Shown one piece after another: positions 34,774 to 42,467 of a stretch of 64,000 nt of DNA. The notes beneath the pieces were generated by a model. The model saw only the letters and a list, made by a program, of their open reading frames with translations. It searched no databases and had not been told where the DNA came from. The DNA lies in contig NZ_JBHUEE010000003.1 of NCBI RefSeq assembly GCF_042680605.1, positions 62,001 through 126,000 on the forward strand, given 5' to 3'. Within the stretch, counting starts at the first letter, position 1; each line of letters begins with the position of its first letter. The stretch is from Allobogoriella deserti. GTDB taxonomy: Bacteria; Actinomycetota; Actinomycetes; Actinomycetales; Actinomycetaceae. Position numbers and translations under genes: made by a program.

Positions 34774-35976
34774 TTATGAGAGCCGCGCGAGATGTCGCCG
34801 CGCGTCGGCGAGGTTCCCCTCAAGGGCTCGCAGCAGACCGTCCCCGGTCTCTTCGGGCGTTCGGTTGGACACGGTGTACGGGTCTGCTGCGACCTGTTCG
34901 GCGATGGTTACCTCCCAGTCATCAGGTAGTCCGGATCTCCCCGCCATCGACGCAGCCAGCGATCCCGCAACACAGGCGCGACCATCGGTGTCCCTGCCGA
35001 GATTGACCGCCGCGACAACCGACTCGAACGGATCGCCGTCACACAAGTAGAGGCACGCAAGGGCGGTTCCCAACGTCTCGACAGGCCACAGAATCGTTCG
35101 GCCCTTGTACTCGTCGTCGAGGAGACTTCGGAGTTCCCGCCAGTCACTCCCCGGCGCCCGATACTCCAGGATGTGTTGGACCTCTGCCTGGGGCTTTGGG
35201 GATAGCCGGGCCAACGCAGCGTCAATGACGCCCGAGACACATGCGTCGTTGCTCAGTCCCTCAGCGAGTCCGGCTGCAACGGCCGAAGCAATCTCGAGCG
35301 CGTAGTTCCCATTGACGCCGCTCTGGTCCTTGAGGCGACCGACATCGAGCGCATCTTGCGCCGCGGCTTCGGGGTTCCCGGCATTGACGACACCTATCGG
35401 AGCCATCATGGCGGTCACTCCCCATGCGCCCGGGAAGTACGCAAACTTCCCGATCTCCCAAGGCGGGATTCCGGCACGAACCGAGTAGTAGATGACCTGG
35501 TCCTGGCCGCCCAGCAAGATCCCAAATTTGTCAGGGTCGATGTCGCGAGCCCACACGCGTGCCACATCTTCGACAGTGACCCGGTTCCCCTTCTCGATCA
35601 CGGCCGTAGCGCTCAGACGATGGCGCTCGTGCCCGTCCTCACTCATTCCCGGTGGGCGATCGTGAACGGTGTACACGTTCGGGTAGCCGCGAAGTACCGG
35701 CAGATTGGGTCGCTGGTCCCGCCACTTGTTGGGCTGGGGCAGCATCTCTGTGACCAGTCCGTACTGCTCCTCGATCTCCGTCCAATCCATGATTTCGGTG
35801 ACATCGCCCATTGAGTGGCCGACCGTCGCTGCTACCTCGACCGCGATGATGCGGTCGCGTAGCACGCGACGCTGAGCCTCTTCGAGGACGGTCTCCGAGA
35901 CGCCTTCGCGCTCGTTCGTCGGCGCGAACTTGCCAGTGGTGATGGGGCCGGCCTCCCAGCCGCTTTGGACATCCAT
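34774..35976 (-). CDS. ADP-ribosylglycohydrolase (ARH) family protein
   Basis: 400 residues. ARH-fold landmarks: SMGDVTEIMDWTEIEEQYG near the N-terminus (metal Asp in MGD) and VNLGRDTDGRACVAGS near the C-terminus (the GxDTD metal site). The usual TDDT metal motif is replaced by SEDGHERHRL. TTGACG-N18-TACCGT ends six bases before ATG 35976, indicating a leaderless start; GTG 35865 would match the paralog's N-terminus better. Heads the operon with the binding protein and permeases. Substrate is probably a small-molecule N- or O-glycoside rather than protein ADP-ribose (inference). Confidence 0.8.
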   Translation of the reverse strand: MDVQSGWEAGPITTGKFAPTNEREGVSETVLEEAQRRVLRDRIIAVEVAATVGHSMGDVTEIMDWTEIEEQYGLVTEMLPQPNKWRDQRPNLPVLRGYPNVYTVHDRPPGMSEDGHERHRLSATAVIEKGNRVTVEDVARVWARDIDPDKFGILLGGQDQVIYYSVRAGIPPWEIGKFAYFPGAWGVTAMMAPIGVVNAGNPEAAAQDALDVGRLKDQSGVNGNYALEIASAVAAGLAEGLSNDACVSGVIDAALARLSPKPQAEVQHILEYRAPGSDWRELRSLLDDEYKGRTILWPVETLGTALACLYLCDGDPFESVVAAVNLGRDTDGRACVAGSLAASMAGRSGLPDDWEVTIAEQVAADPYTVSNRTPEETGDGLLRALEGNLADARRHLARLS

Positions 35977-35982
35977 GGCGCG

Positions 35983-36012
35983 ACGGTATTCCGCATGTGG
36001 GATGCCCGTCAA
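35983..36012 (-). promoter_or_regulatory. Leaderless promoter of the minus-strand ARH/transporter operon
   Basis: TTGACG (36012-36007), 18-base spacer, TACCGT (35988-35983), then six bases to ATG 35976. The stretch ATGCGGAATACCGT is almost repeated in the opposing promoter. Confidence 0.6.
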
Positions 36013-36064
36013 TAGTTGTCGGCTGGAGGTACAGAACGCTGCCACAGCGCGAATGCGGCGATTC

Positions 36065-36093
36065 TTGACCAGCGGAAGCATGTGGAATACCGT
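36065..36093 (+). promoter_or_regulatory. Promoter of the plus-strand ARH/sugar-acid operon
   Basis: TTGACC (36065-36070), 17-base spacer, TACCGT (36088-36093). It shares ATG(C/T)GGAATACCGT with the divergent promoter, so one factor may read both. An ATGTGG...CCACAT dyad (36080-36085 and 36104-36109) surrounds the start site. Confidence 0.6.
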
Positions 36094-36120
36094 ATGCACC
36101 GCTCCACATCCCGCGCTGTG

Positions 36121-36218
36121 CACGATCACGAGAGGACGGACGCATGCCGACGTTGTTTGACAAGGTCTTTGGGGTCGAGGCGGCGACCACGATCGCCAAC
36201 TCCATGGGCGATGTGGTC
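36121..36218 (+). repeat. 98-base exact repeat, left end of collapsed duplication
   Basis: Identical to 36455-36552. Contains the ribosome site and first 25 codons of an ARH gene and ends at the N run. Confidence 0.9.
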
Positions 36219-36436
36219 NNNNNNNNNNNNNNNNNNNNNNNNNNNNNNNNNNNNNNNNNNNNNNNNNNNNNNNNNNNNNNNNNNNNNNNNNNNNNNNNNN
36301 NNNNNNNNNNNNNNNNCGGACCCCCGAAGAGAGCGCACGCGGACTATACGAGGCCCTCCTCAACACAACCCGCGACAACAAAGAACGCGTACAACTCATC
36401 GAATCCCAGATCGCGGCACATGCAGTTCAAGCGTGA
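36144..36436 (+). CDS. ADP-ribosylglycohydrolase family protein, copy 1, interrupted by assembly gap
   Basis: Codons 1-25 (36144-36218) equal those of copy 2, then 98 Ns, then 36317-36414 equals the last 98 bases shared with copy 2. The missing middle should be 954 bases (318 codons) and in frame. The C-terminus differs: copy 1 reads past the copy 2 stop and ends in AAHAVQA before TGA at 36434. Not a pseudogene on present evidence; the break is technical. Confidence 0.75.
36219..36316. other. Assembly gap (98 Ns)
   Basis: The N run has the same length as the exact repeats on each side. This is the pattern left by a de Bruijn assembler with overlap 98 when an exact repeat is collapsed, so the gap length is not a measured distance. 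Confidence 0.9.
36317..36414 (+). repeat. 98-base exact repeat, right end of collapsed duplication
   Basis: Identical to 37507-37604, the 3' end of ARH copy 2. A 40-base unique spacer (36415-36454) then leads into the second copy. Confidence 0.9.
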
Positions 36437-36477
36437 CTCGCTTATCCGCGGCTTCACGATCACGAGAGGACGGACGC

Positions 36478-37608
36478 ATGCCGACGTTGTTTGACAAGGT
36501 CTTTGGGGTCGAGGCGGCGACCACGATCGCCAACTCCATGGGCGATGTGGTCGAAGGGCTGAGCTGGACCCAGATCGAGGAGCAGTACGGACTCGTCACC
36601 GAACTGCTACCGCAGCGAGCGAAGAGCAGTTCCTGGGGTAAACGGCTCGACAATGGAGACGCCCGCATGGAACAGGAGTGGGGGCCGCCGTTCGTGTGGC
36701 ATGTTCACGACCGGCCCGCAGGCCAGAGCGAAGACGGGCACGAGCGCTACCGCCTTGCCGTCACGGCGATCATCGAAAAGGGCGGTCGGATCACCGTCGA
36801 GGACCTCGCGCGGGTATGGCTCCGAGACATCAATCCGGAGCACTTCGGGTACCTGCTCGGCCCGCAAGACCAGGTCATCTACTACGGACTCAAGGCTGGA
36901 GTCTGGCCCTGGGAGACCGGCCGATACGCCACCTTCCCGGGCATGATCGGCACATCGAAGATGATGATTGCGGTCGGCGTCATCAACGCGTGCGACCCCC
37001 GCCAAGCCGCCCTCGATGCCCTCGACCTGGGGAGATTGAAGGATGTGCGCGGCCCACGGGACAACTACGCACTAGAAGTGGCCGCCGCCATCGCGGCAGG
37101 CACCGCCGAGGCGATGAAACCCCACGCCACCGTGGACGACGTCACCGAAGTCGCACTCAGCCAGCTCACGCGCGTACCGCGAGCCGAAGTCGAAGCCGGT
37201 CTTGAGTGGGCTCGCGATGCCTCCGACTGGAAAGACCTCCGCCCCCTGTTCAACGACAAGTACCAGGGCCGCTGGATGTCCAACGCCGTCGAGCTCCTCT
37301 CCTCGGGAATGGCAATCTTCCACACCTCCGGCGGCCACGTCGAAGACGCCATCATCCAGGCCGTCAACATGGGCCGCGACACCGACTGCCGCGCCTACAT
37401 CGCCGGAGGCTGGTCAGCTGCGCTTCGCGGCATCGCAGAAATTCCCGAGCGCTGGCTCACCACAGTCACCGAGCAAGTCAAGAACGACCCGTACACCGTA
37501 TCTCGACGGACCCCCGAAGAGAGCGCACGCGGACTATACGAGGCCCTCCTCAACACAACCCGCGACAACAAAGAACGCGTACAACTCATCGAATCCCAGA
37601 TCGCATAA
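36478..37608 (+). CDS. ADP-ribosylglycohydrolase (ARH) family protein, copy 2
   Basis: 376 residues, AGAGG nine bases before ATG. Metal-site landmarks Asp23 (NSMGDVVEG) and Asp301/Asp303 (NMGRDTDCRAYIAGG). The family TDDT box is replaced by SEDGHER (84-90), as in the minus-strand paralog. DQVIYYGLKAGVWPWETGRYATFPG is highly conserved between the paralogs. Twelve bases separate it from the aldo/keto reductase, so it belongs to the sugar-acid operon. Likely removes an aglycone from a small glycoside whose sugar is then oxidized (inference). Confidence 0.85.
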   Translation: MPTLFDKVFGVEAATTIANSMGDVVEGLSWTQIEEQYGLVTELLPQRAKSSSWGKRLDNGDARMEQEWGPPFVWHVHDRPAGQSEDGHERYRLAVTAIIEKGGRITVEDLARVWLRDINPEHFGYLLGPQDQVIYYGLKAGVWPWETGRYATFPGMIGTSKMMIAVGVINACDPRQAALDALDLGRLKDVRGPRDNYALEVAAAIAAGTAEAMKPHATVDDVTEVALSQLTRVPRAEVEAGLEWARDASDWKDLRPLFNDKYQGRWMSNAVELLSSGMAIFHTSGGHVEDAIIQAVNMGRDTDCRAYIAGGWSAALRGIAEIPERWLTTVTEQVKNDPYTVSRRTPEESARGLYEALLNTTRDNKERVQLIESQIA

Positions 37609-37620
37609 GGAGGGCGCTTC

Positions 37621-38592
37621 GTGGAACGCATCAAGCTCGCCGGGACGGACCTGACCGTGGGCCGCGTCGTGTTCGGCACGATGACGTTCGGCACACAGGT
37701 CGACGTCGGTGAAGCCGCACAGATGGTTCATACCTGCCGCGAGGCCGGCGTCACGATGTTCGACACGTCGAACAACTACGCCAATGGGGCGTCCGAGGAG
37801 ATGCTGGGGCAGATCATCAAGCCATTCCGCGACGAAGTCGTCGTTTCGACCAAAGCAGGTAGCCACGTCGACCAAGCTGACCCGTCGCTGGCGGGTCTCG
37901 GGCGCAAGGCGCTACACCATGCCGTCGACGCGAGCCTGCGGCGACTCGGGTTGGACCACATCGACGTCTACTACCTCCACCGGCCGGACTGGCGTACCCC
38001 GATCGAAGAAACGTTGGCGGCCGCGGATGAGATCGTCCGCTCGGGAAAGGTCCGATTCGTAGGTCAGTCGAACTTCGCCGCCTGGCAGATCACCGAGATG
38101 CACTACCTAGCGAAGATCCACGGCTGGCCCGAAGTTCGGATCTCGCAGCCGATGTACAACCTCCTCGGCCGCCGGATCGAAGCCGAGTATGCGGCATGCT
38201 CCGAGCGCCTAGAACTGACCAACATCACCTACAACCCACTCGCGGGCGGCCTTCTCACTGGCAAGCACAAGCAGGACTCACCACCGGACGCCGGGACCCG
38301 ATTCAGCAAGCCGAGATACCGCGACCGGTACTGGAACACCGCTCAGTTCAGAGCGGTCGAGCAACTACGTCTGATCGCCGAAGATGCCGGCGTCACCCTG
38401 ATCGAACTTGCATACGGCTGGCTAAACTCACGCCCGCTCGCCCACGGACTCCTCCTCGGTGCGTCGCATCTCGACCAGCTCAGGTCAAACCTGGCAGCAG
38501 TCGAAAGCACAACGCTCGGCGCCGACACGATGAGTGCATGCGACGAGGTCTGGTCGGACCTTCGCGGCGCCGCCCCCGACTACAACCGCTGA
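37621..38592 (+). CDS. Aldo/keto reductase
   Basis: 323 residues from GTG 37621 with AAGGAGG seven bases upstream. The catalytic tetrad is present: D48 and Y53 (FDTSNNY), K78 (STKAG) and H120 (YLHRPD). NADP-binding end GLLLGASHLDQLRSNLAAVES. In this operon it plausibly acts as a sugar 1-dehydrogenase or reduces a keto sugar. It lies between the ARH genes and an acid-sugar dehydratase. Confidence 0.9.
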   Translation: MERIKLAGTDLTVGRVVFGTMTFGTQVDVGEAAQMVHTCREAGVTMFDTSNNYANGASEEMLGQIIKPFRDEVVVSTKAGSHVDQADPSLAGLGRKALHHAVDASLRRLGLDHIDVYYLHRPDWRTPIEETLAAADEIVRSGKVRFVGQSNFAAWQITEMHYLAKIHGWPEVRISQPMYNLLGRRIEAEYAACSERLELTNITYNPLAGGLLTGKHKQDSPPDAGTRFSKPRYRDRYWNTAQFRAVEQLRLIAEDAGVTLIELAYGWLNSRPLAHGLLLGASHLDQLRSNLAAVESTTLGADTMSACDEVWSDLRGAAPDYNR

Positions 38593-38604
38593 CCGGGGAG
38601 TCAC

Positions 38605-39822
38605 ATGAAGATCACCGACATTCGCGCTACGACGGTCGCCGTTCCTCTCGAGGCACCGTTGCGGCACGCCAACGGGGGACACTGGGGTCGATTCGTCCGG
38701 ACCATCGTCGAGGTGGACACCGATGAGGGCATCACCGGACTCGGAGAACTGCGCGGCGCGGGCCCGGCCACGGAGGAGGCACTCCTCGGTCTCAAGCAGT
38801 ACCTCGAAGGCCACGATCCGTTCGACTTGGAGGCAATGCGATTCAAACTCTTGAACCCGACGGCAGCGCTATACAGCAATCGCACTAGCCTTCACTCAGC
38901 GCTCGAGTTCGCGTGCATCGACATTATGGGTAAGTACCTCGATCTGCCGGCGTCGCAGCTCTTGGGAGGAACGCTACGAGACCGGGTCGAGTTCGGCTCC
39001 TACCTGTTCTTTCGCTATGCCAATGACGATGGGACAGGCGAAATCCGCACCCCGGAGGAGCTCGTCTCCCAGGCGTCTGACCTTCGACAACGTCACGGAT
39101 TCCGCACGCACAAACTCAAAGGTGGCGTCTTTCCTCCACGCTACGAGCAACAATGCTATGAGGCATTAGCAGAAGCGTTTCCATCCGACGGGCTCCGCTA
39201 CGACCCGAACGCCGTCCTGAGTGTTGAGGAGTCGATCCGCTTCGGCAAAGCCATCGAGCACCTGCGTAACGACTACTTCGAGGATCCGACATGGGGACTT
39301 AATGGAATGCGGCGGGTCCGCGAGAATGTAGCAATCCCGTTGGCGACGAACACCATTGTAGTGAACTTCGAACAGTTAGCCACGAACGTGCTACATCCAG
39401 CCGTTGACGTGATCCTGCTCGACACTACGTTCTGGGGCGGGATTCGATCTTGCATCAAAGCGGCTGGTGTATGTGAGACATTCCAGCTTTCCGTAGCAAT
39501 GCACTCCTCGGGAGAGTTGGGCATCCAGCTCGCCACGATGTTGCACCTCGGTGCGGTTTTGCCGGCCCTTCCCTTCGCGGTAGATACTCATTACCACCAT
39601 CTCGTTGACGACATCATCGCTGGCGGAAAGATGAAGTATGAGAATGGTGCCATACAAGTACCCACCGGACCTGGGCTCGGCGTCGAACTCGATCATGACC
39701 GGATGCAAAAGTACGCCGAGCACTTTCGGGAAGTTGGCAACTACACCTACGACCGCGACCCGCATCGCCCCGACTGGTACCCGCTAGTGCCAAACGAACG
39801 TTGGGCCAATCCGAGTAGCTGA
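38605..39822 (+). CDS. Glucarate-dehydratase-like enolase superfamily enzyme
   Basis: 405 residues. Catalytic residues by position: K170-x-K172 (THKLKGG), D200 (RYDPNA), E226 (YFEDPTWG), N249 (LATNT), D273 and H300 (AMHSSGE). This KxK / D-E-N / D-H set is that of the glucarate dehydratase subgroup, which dehydrates aldaric or aldonic acids to 2-keto-3-deoxy acids. Starts 12 bases after the reductase. The actual acid substrate is not determinable. Third-position A/T is clearly higher than in the flanking genes. Confidence 0.87.
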   Translation: MKITDIRATTVAVPLEAPLRHANGGHWGRFVRTIVEVDTDEGITGLGELRGAGPATEEALLGLKQYLEGHDPFDLEAMRFKLLNPTAALYSNRTSLHSALEFACIDIMGKYLDLPASQLLGGTLRDRVEFGSYLFFRYANDDGTGEIRTPEELVSQASDLRQRHGFRTHKLKGGVFPPRYEQQCYEALAEAFPSDGLRYDPNAVLSVEESIRFGKAIEHLRNDYFEDPTWGLNGMRRVRENVAIPLATNTIVVNFEQLATNVLHPAVDVILLDTTFWGGIRSCIKAAGVCETFQLSVAMHSSGELGIQLATMLHLGAVLPALPFAVDTHYHHLVDDIIAGGKMKYENGAIQVPTGPGLGVELDHDRMQKYAEHFREVGNYTYDRDPHRPDWYPLVPNERWANPSS

Positions 39823-39826
39823 CGGT

Positions 39827-39842
39827 ATGCTGCATTTAGCAT
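39827..39842. promoter_or_regulatory. Dyad ATGCT-N6-AGCAT, candidate GntR operator
   Basis: 24 bases upstream of the GntR ATG, just after the dehydratase stop. Its position suggests autoregulation by the GntR protein. Confidence 0.4.
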
Positions 39843-39865
39843 TCAGTCGACCTAAGGAGATCGGG

Positions 39866-40540
39866 ATGACCTCACTCGGGCGAATCGAAACGGTTCCGCT
39901 GAGCGACCGGACCCTCGAAGCGATCCGCTCTGCCATCATTAGCGGCGAGCTGCCTGGTGGCGCGTCTTTGAGCGACCGCCAGCTTGCTGAGTCACTCGCG
40001 GTGAGTCGAACTCCGGTGCGAGAGGCTCTTCACCGGCTCAAGGAGGCCGGCCTTGTTGAGCCGAGAGGGCGATCGGGCTGGGCCGTCACACACTTCACGG
40101 AGCAAGACGTCCGCGAGGTGTTCCAGCTGCGCAAGTTGCTGGAACCGGTCGGGCTAGACGCACTTGAAGCGGCCGGCAACGCCGAAAAGATGGACTACAT
40201 AGCATCGTTCTTCCGCGACTACACACATCCGATCCCTTCGGGAAGCTACCAGGAATACTTCGCCTGCGACGACGCGTTCCACAAATCACTCGTTGATTGC
40301 AGCGGGAACAGCCGGATCCGGCACTTCTACGAAATCATTGAGAGCCACATCAATCGAGGAAGATACTTCCTAATCGGCTCGACGTCTGGCCGCATCGAGG
40401 AGACACTCGAAGAACATCGCGCCATTACACAGGCCATTGCCGACCGCGATTTTGGGCGTGCGCGCACCGAACTAGTTAATCATCTAAGCACGGGCGAAAA
40501 GCTGATGATTCGGCACCTGCGACAGCAGACGACGGGTTAG
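39866..40540 (+). CDS. GntR-family regulator (FadR subfamily, FCD domain)
   Basis: 224 residues from ATG 39866 (AAGGAG upstream); an in-frame ATG at 39827 lies inside the dyad and has no ribosome site. Winged helix DRTLEAIRSAIISGELPGGA to SVSRTPVREALHRLKEAGLVE, then an all-helical FCD domain with metal/ligand residues (DDAFHKSLVDCSGNSR, EHRAITQAIADRDFGRA). Lies mid-operon among sugar-acid genes, so a pathway intermediate is the likely effector. Confidence 0.9.
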   Translation: MTSLGRIETVPLSDRTLEAIRSAIISGELPGGASLSDRQLAESLAVSRTPVREALHRLKEAGLVEPRGRSGWAVTHFTEQDVREVFQLRKLLEPVGLDALEAAGNAEKMDYIASFFRDYTHPIPSGSYQEYFACDDAFHKSLVDCSGNSRIRHFYEIIESHINRGRYFLIGSTSGRIEETLEEHRAITQAIADRDFGRARTELVNHLSTGEKLMIRHLRQQTTG

Positions 40541-40580
40541 CGACAGGCCATAGAACGAATCAACGATAACAGGAGATGGA

Positions 40581-41687
40581 ATGGCAGAGAGATCTGCGAG
40601 TGTCCGCGAGGTTGCGTCGGGCATCTCAGCAAAGGCGGTGCCCCTCGAGGACCTTACCGAGCACTGCGCCGCCGTGCTGCGCAGCGCAGGTCTCGCAAGT
40701 CAGTTCTCGGCAGTCGTTGCCGAATCTCTCGTAGACGCGGAGGCGCGCGGCATATCTTCTCACGGTGTCGCCAGGACGCGCATCTACGCGGAACGATTGC
40801 TTGCTGGCATGGTGAATGGTGCCGCGGAGCCGGTCGTGGTGCGCGAAGACCGCGCGAGCGCACATATCGACGCGAGAAACGCCGTCGGACACGCCGGTGC
40901 CAACGCCGGAATCAGACTTGCAATGTCACGCGCCAAGGAAGGTGCGATCGGCGCTGTCGGAGTCTCGAACTCGAACCACTGCGGAACGCTTGCGTACTTC
41001 ACGCGTCAGGCAGCGCGCGAGGGTCTGGTCGCGATCGCGATGTCGACCGCGCCAGTCACGATGGTCTATTACGGGGGCCGAACTCGCGCGGTAGGTACCA
41101 ATCCGCTTAGTCTGGCGGTGCCCCGCGCCGAGGGCCAGCCCATCACGGTGGACATGGCGACAAGCGCCACGGCCCGCGGGAAGATTCTCCTCGCGAATCA
41201 GCTCGGCAAGGCCATCCCGAAGGGTTGGGCCATTGACGTAGACGGCAGACCAACCACTGACGCCTCCGCTGCGCTCGCCGGCTCAGTAACCCCCTTCGCA
41301 GGTCCCAAAGGTTCCGGTCTTGCCATGATGGTCGACCTCATCGCGGGAGCGATGGTCGGCGGGGTCTGTGGCGACGACATCGGGGACATGTACGAAGACT
41401 GGTCCCGCCCACAACGCGTGGGTCACTTCTTCATCGCGCTCAATCCGGATGGCTGGGTCGGCAGTGCCGCATTCCTTCCGTACGTCGACCAGTTCGCGCA
41501 GCGCGTTCACGGCCTTCCACCTGCTGAAGGGTTCGAGAACGTCCTGTTGCCCGGCGAGGTTGAGGAACGTGCGTACGAGCGCGCACGAACCGATGGGATC
41601 CAATTGCCTGTGAATGTGCTTTCCGACCTTAACGCGTTGGCGTTAGAGGTCGGAAGTGAACCGCGACTTGCCTCAACGCCGCAATAG
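40581..41687 (+). CDS. Ldh2/MDH2-type NAD(P)-dependent 2-hydroxyacid dehydrogenase
   Basis: 368 residues, AGGAG before ATG. Family signature SSHGVARTRIYAERL with the catalytic His, SNSNHCGTLAYF, GTNPLSLAVPRAEG, PKGWAIDVDGRPTTDA and GPKGSGLAMMVDLIAG. Members (malate/lactate/ureidoglycolate/sulfolactate dehydrogenases, diketogulonate reductase) oxidize 2-hydroxy acids or reduce 2-keto acids. Here it probably handles the keto-deoxy acid made by the dehydratase or the product of the aldolase. Confidence 0.88.
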   Translation: MAERSASVREVASGISAKAVPLEDLTEHCAAVLRSAGLASQFSAVVAESLVDAEARGISSHGVARTRIYAERLLAGMVNGAAEPVVVREDRASAHIDARNAVGHAGANAGIRLAMSRAKEGAIGAVGVSNSNHCGTLAYFTRQAAREGLVAIAMSTAPVTMVYYGGRTRAVGTNPLSLAVPRAEGQPITVDMATSATARGKILLANQLGKAIPKGWAIDVDGRPTTDASAALAGSVTPFAGPKGSGLAMMVDLIAGAMVGGVCGDDIGDMYEDWSRPQRVGHFFIALNPDGWVGSAAFLPYVDQFAQRVHGLPPAEGFENVLLPGEVEERAYERARTDGIQLPVNVLSDLNALALEVGSEPRLASTPQ

Positions 41688-41707
41688 CAGATCGAAGGAG
41701 ATTCCCA

Positions 41708-42388
41708 ATGTCCGAATGCGTGTTGCATCAGGCCGCGGAGATGCCCGCGCGCGACCTGCTCGATCGTCTGCGAAGACTGGAGACGTCGTTGGTCTCTGAC
41801 GTCTTCGGACGCTGGGCCGGCGCTGCCGGAATTTCGCCTATCGCAGGCCTGCCATCAGGGCAGGTCGTCGTTGGCCCGGCATTCACTGTTCGTACTCGAC
41901 CTGGGGACAACCTTGTGGTGCACAAAGCACTCGATATCGCTCGCCCCGGCGAGATCCTTGTCGTCGCAGCAGGTGGCCAGCGTGATCGAGCGATTCTGGG
42001 CGGCCTCATGGGCCAGTACGCCGCCTCTCGTGGCATCGCAGCATTAGTGGTCGACGGCGCCGTTCGTGACCGGTCCGCTCTCGACAAGTCCGCGCCGCCA
42101 GTCTTTGCGGCCGGCGTCAGCCATCTTGGGCCGTACAAGGACGGACCGGGTGACTTGCGATGCCGTGTTTCGCTGGGAGGCGTAGCTGTAGCTGATGGCG
42201 ACCTAGTCATCGGAGACGAGGACGGAATCGCCACCATCCCCCGTTCGCGCGCAGAGGAGATCATCGCCGCTGCCGAAGCGAAACGATTGGCCGAGGAAGC
42301 CGAGAGCGAAGCGATCTCCACTGGTTCGTGGGATCGGTCGTGGATTGACGCCTCGCTCACCATCCGCGAAGTACCAGCGGCCCGTTGA
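41708..42388 (+). CDS. RraA-family aldolase (HMG/CHA aldolase type)
   Basis: 226 residues, AAGGAG before ATG. The active-site region GGLMGQYAASRGIAALVVDGAVRD carries R120 and the metal Asp121 of class II pyruvate aldolases (4-hydroxy-4-methyl-2-oxoglutarate/4-carboxy-4-hydroxy-2-oxoadipate type). Twenty bases after the dehydrogenase and last gene of the low-GC operon, matching a final cleavage to pyruvate or oxaloacetate plus an aldehyde. Not the RNase E inhibitor role, which does not apply outside RNase E contexts. Confidence 0.88.
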   Translation: MSECVLHQAAEMPARDLLDRLRRLETSLVSDVFGRWAGAAGISPIAGLPSGQVVVGPAFTVRTRPGDNLVVHKALDIARPGEILVVAAGGQRDRAILGGLMGQYAASRGIAALVVDGAVRDRSALDKSAPPVFAAGVSHLGPYKDGPGDLRCRVSLGGVAVADGDLVIGDEDGIATIPRSRAEEIIAAAEAKRLAEEAESEAISTGSWDRSWIDASLTIREVPAAR

Positions 42389-42467
42389 TTCCCAGTAGCC
42401 AGCTGTCGATCCCGGTGCTTCCCGCACGTCATGGAGATGCCAGACTCCACACGGAAGGGAACACATC

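Noticed and set aside
36219..36316. Gene disruption or mobile element insertion at the Ns
   Set aside because: Flanks show no terminal repeats of an IS element. The 98-base identities explain the gap as an assembly collapse.
36016..37608. One long plus-strand reading frame running through the N gap
   Set aside because: It depends on 98 placeholder Ns. The repeat structure shows two tandem genes with separate ATGs at 36144 and 36478.
39174..39184. LacI-type operator-like GAAGCGTTTCC
   Set aside because: It lies in the middle of the dehydratase coding sequence with one degraded half and no promoter nearby; chance match.
41708..42388. Annotation of the RraA-family protein as a regulator of ribonuclease E
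   Set aside because: The metal Asp and Arg of the aldolase active site are intact and the gene ends a sugar-acid operon, so an aldolase role is better supported.
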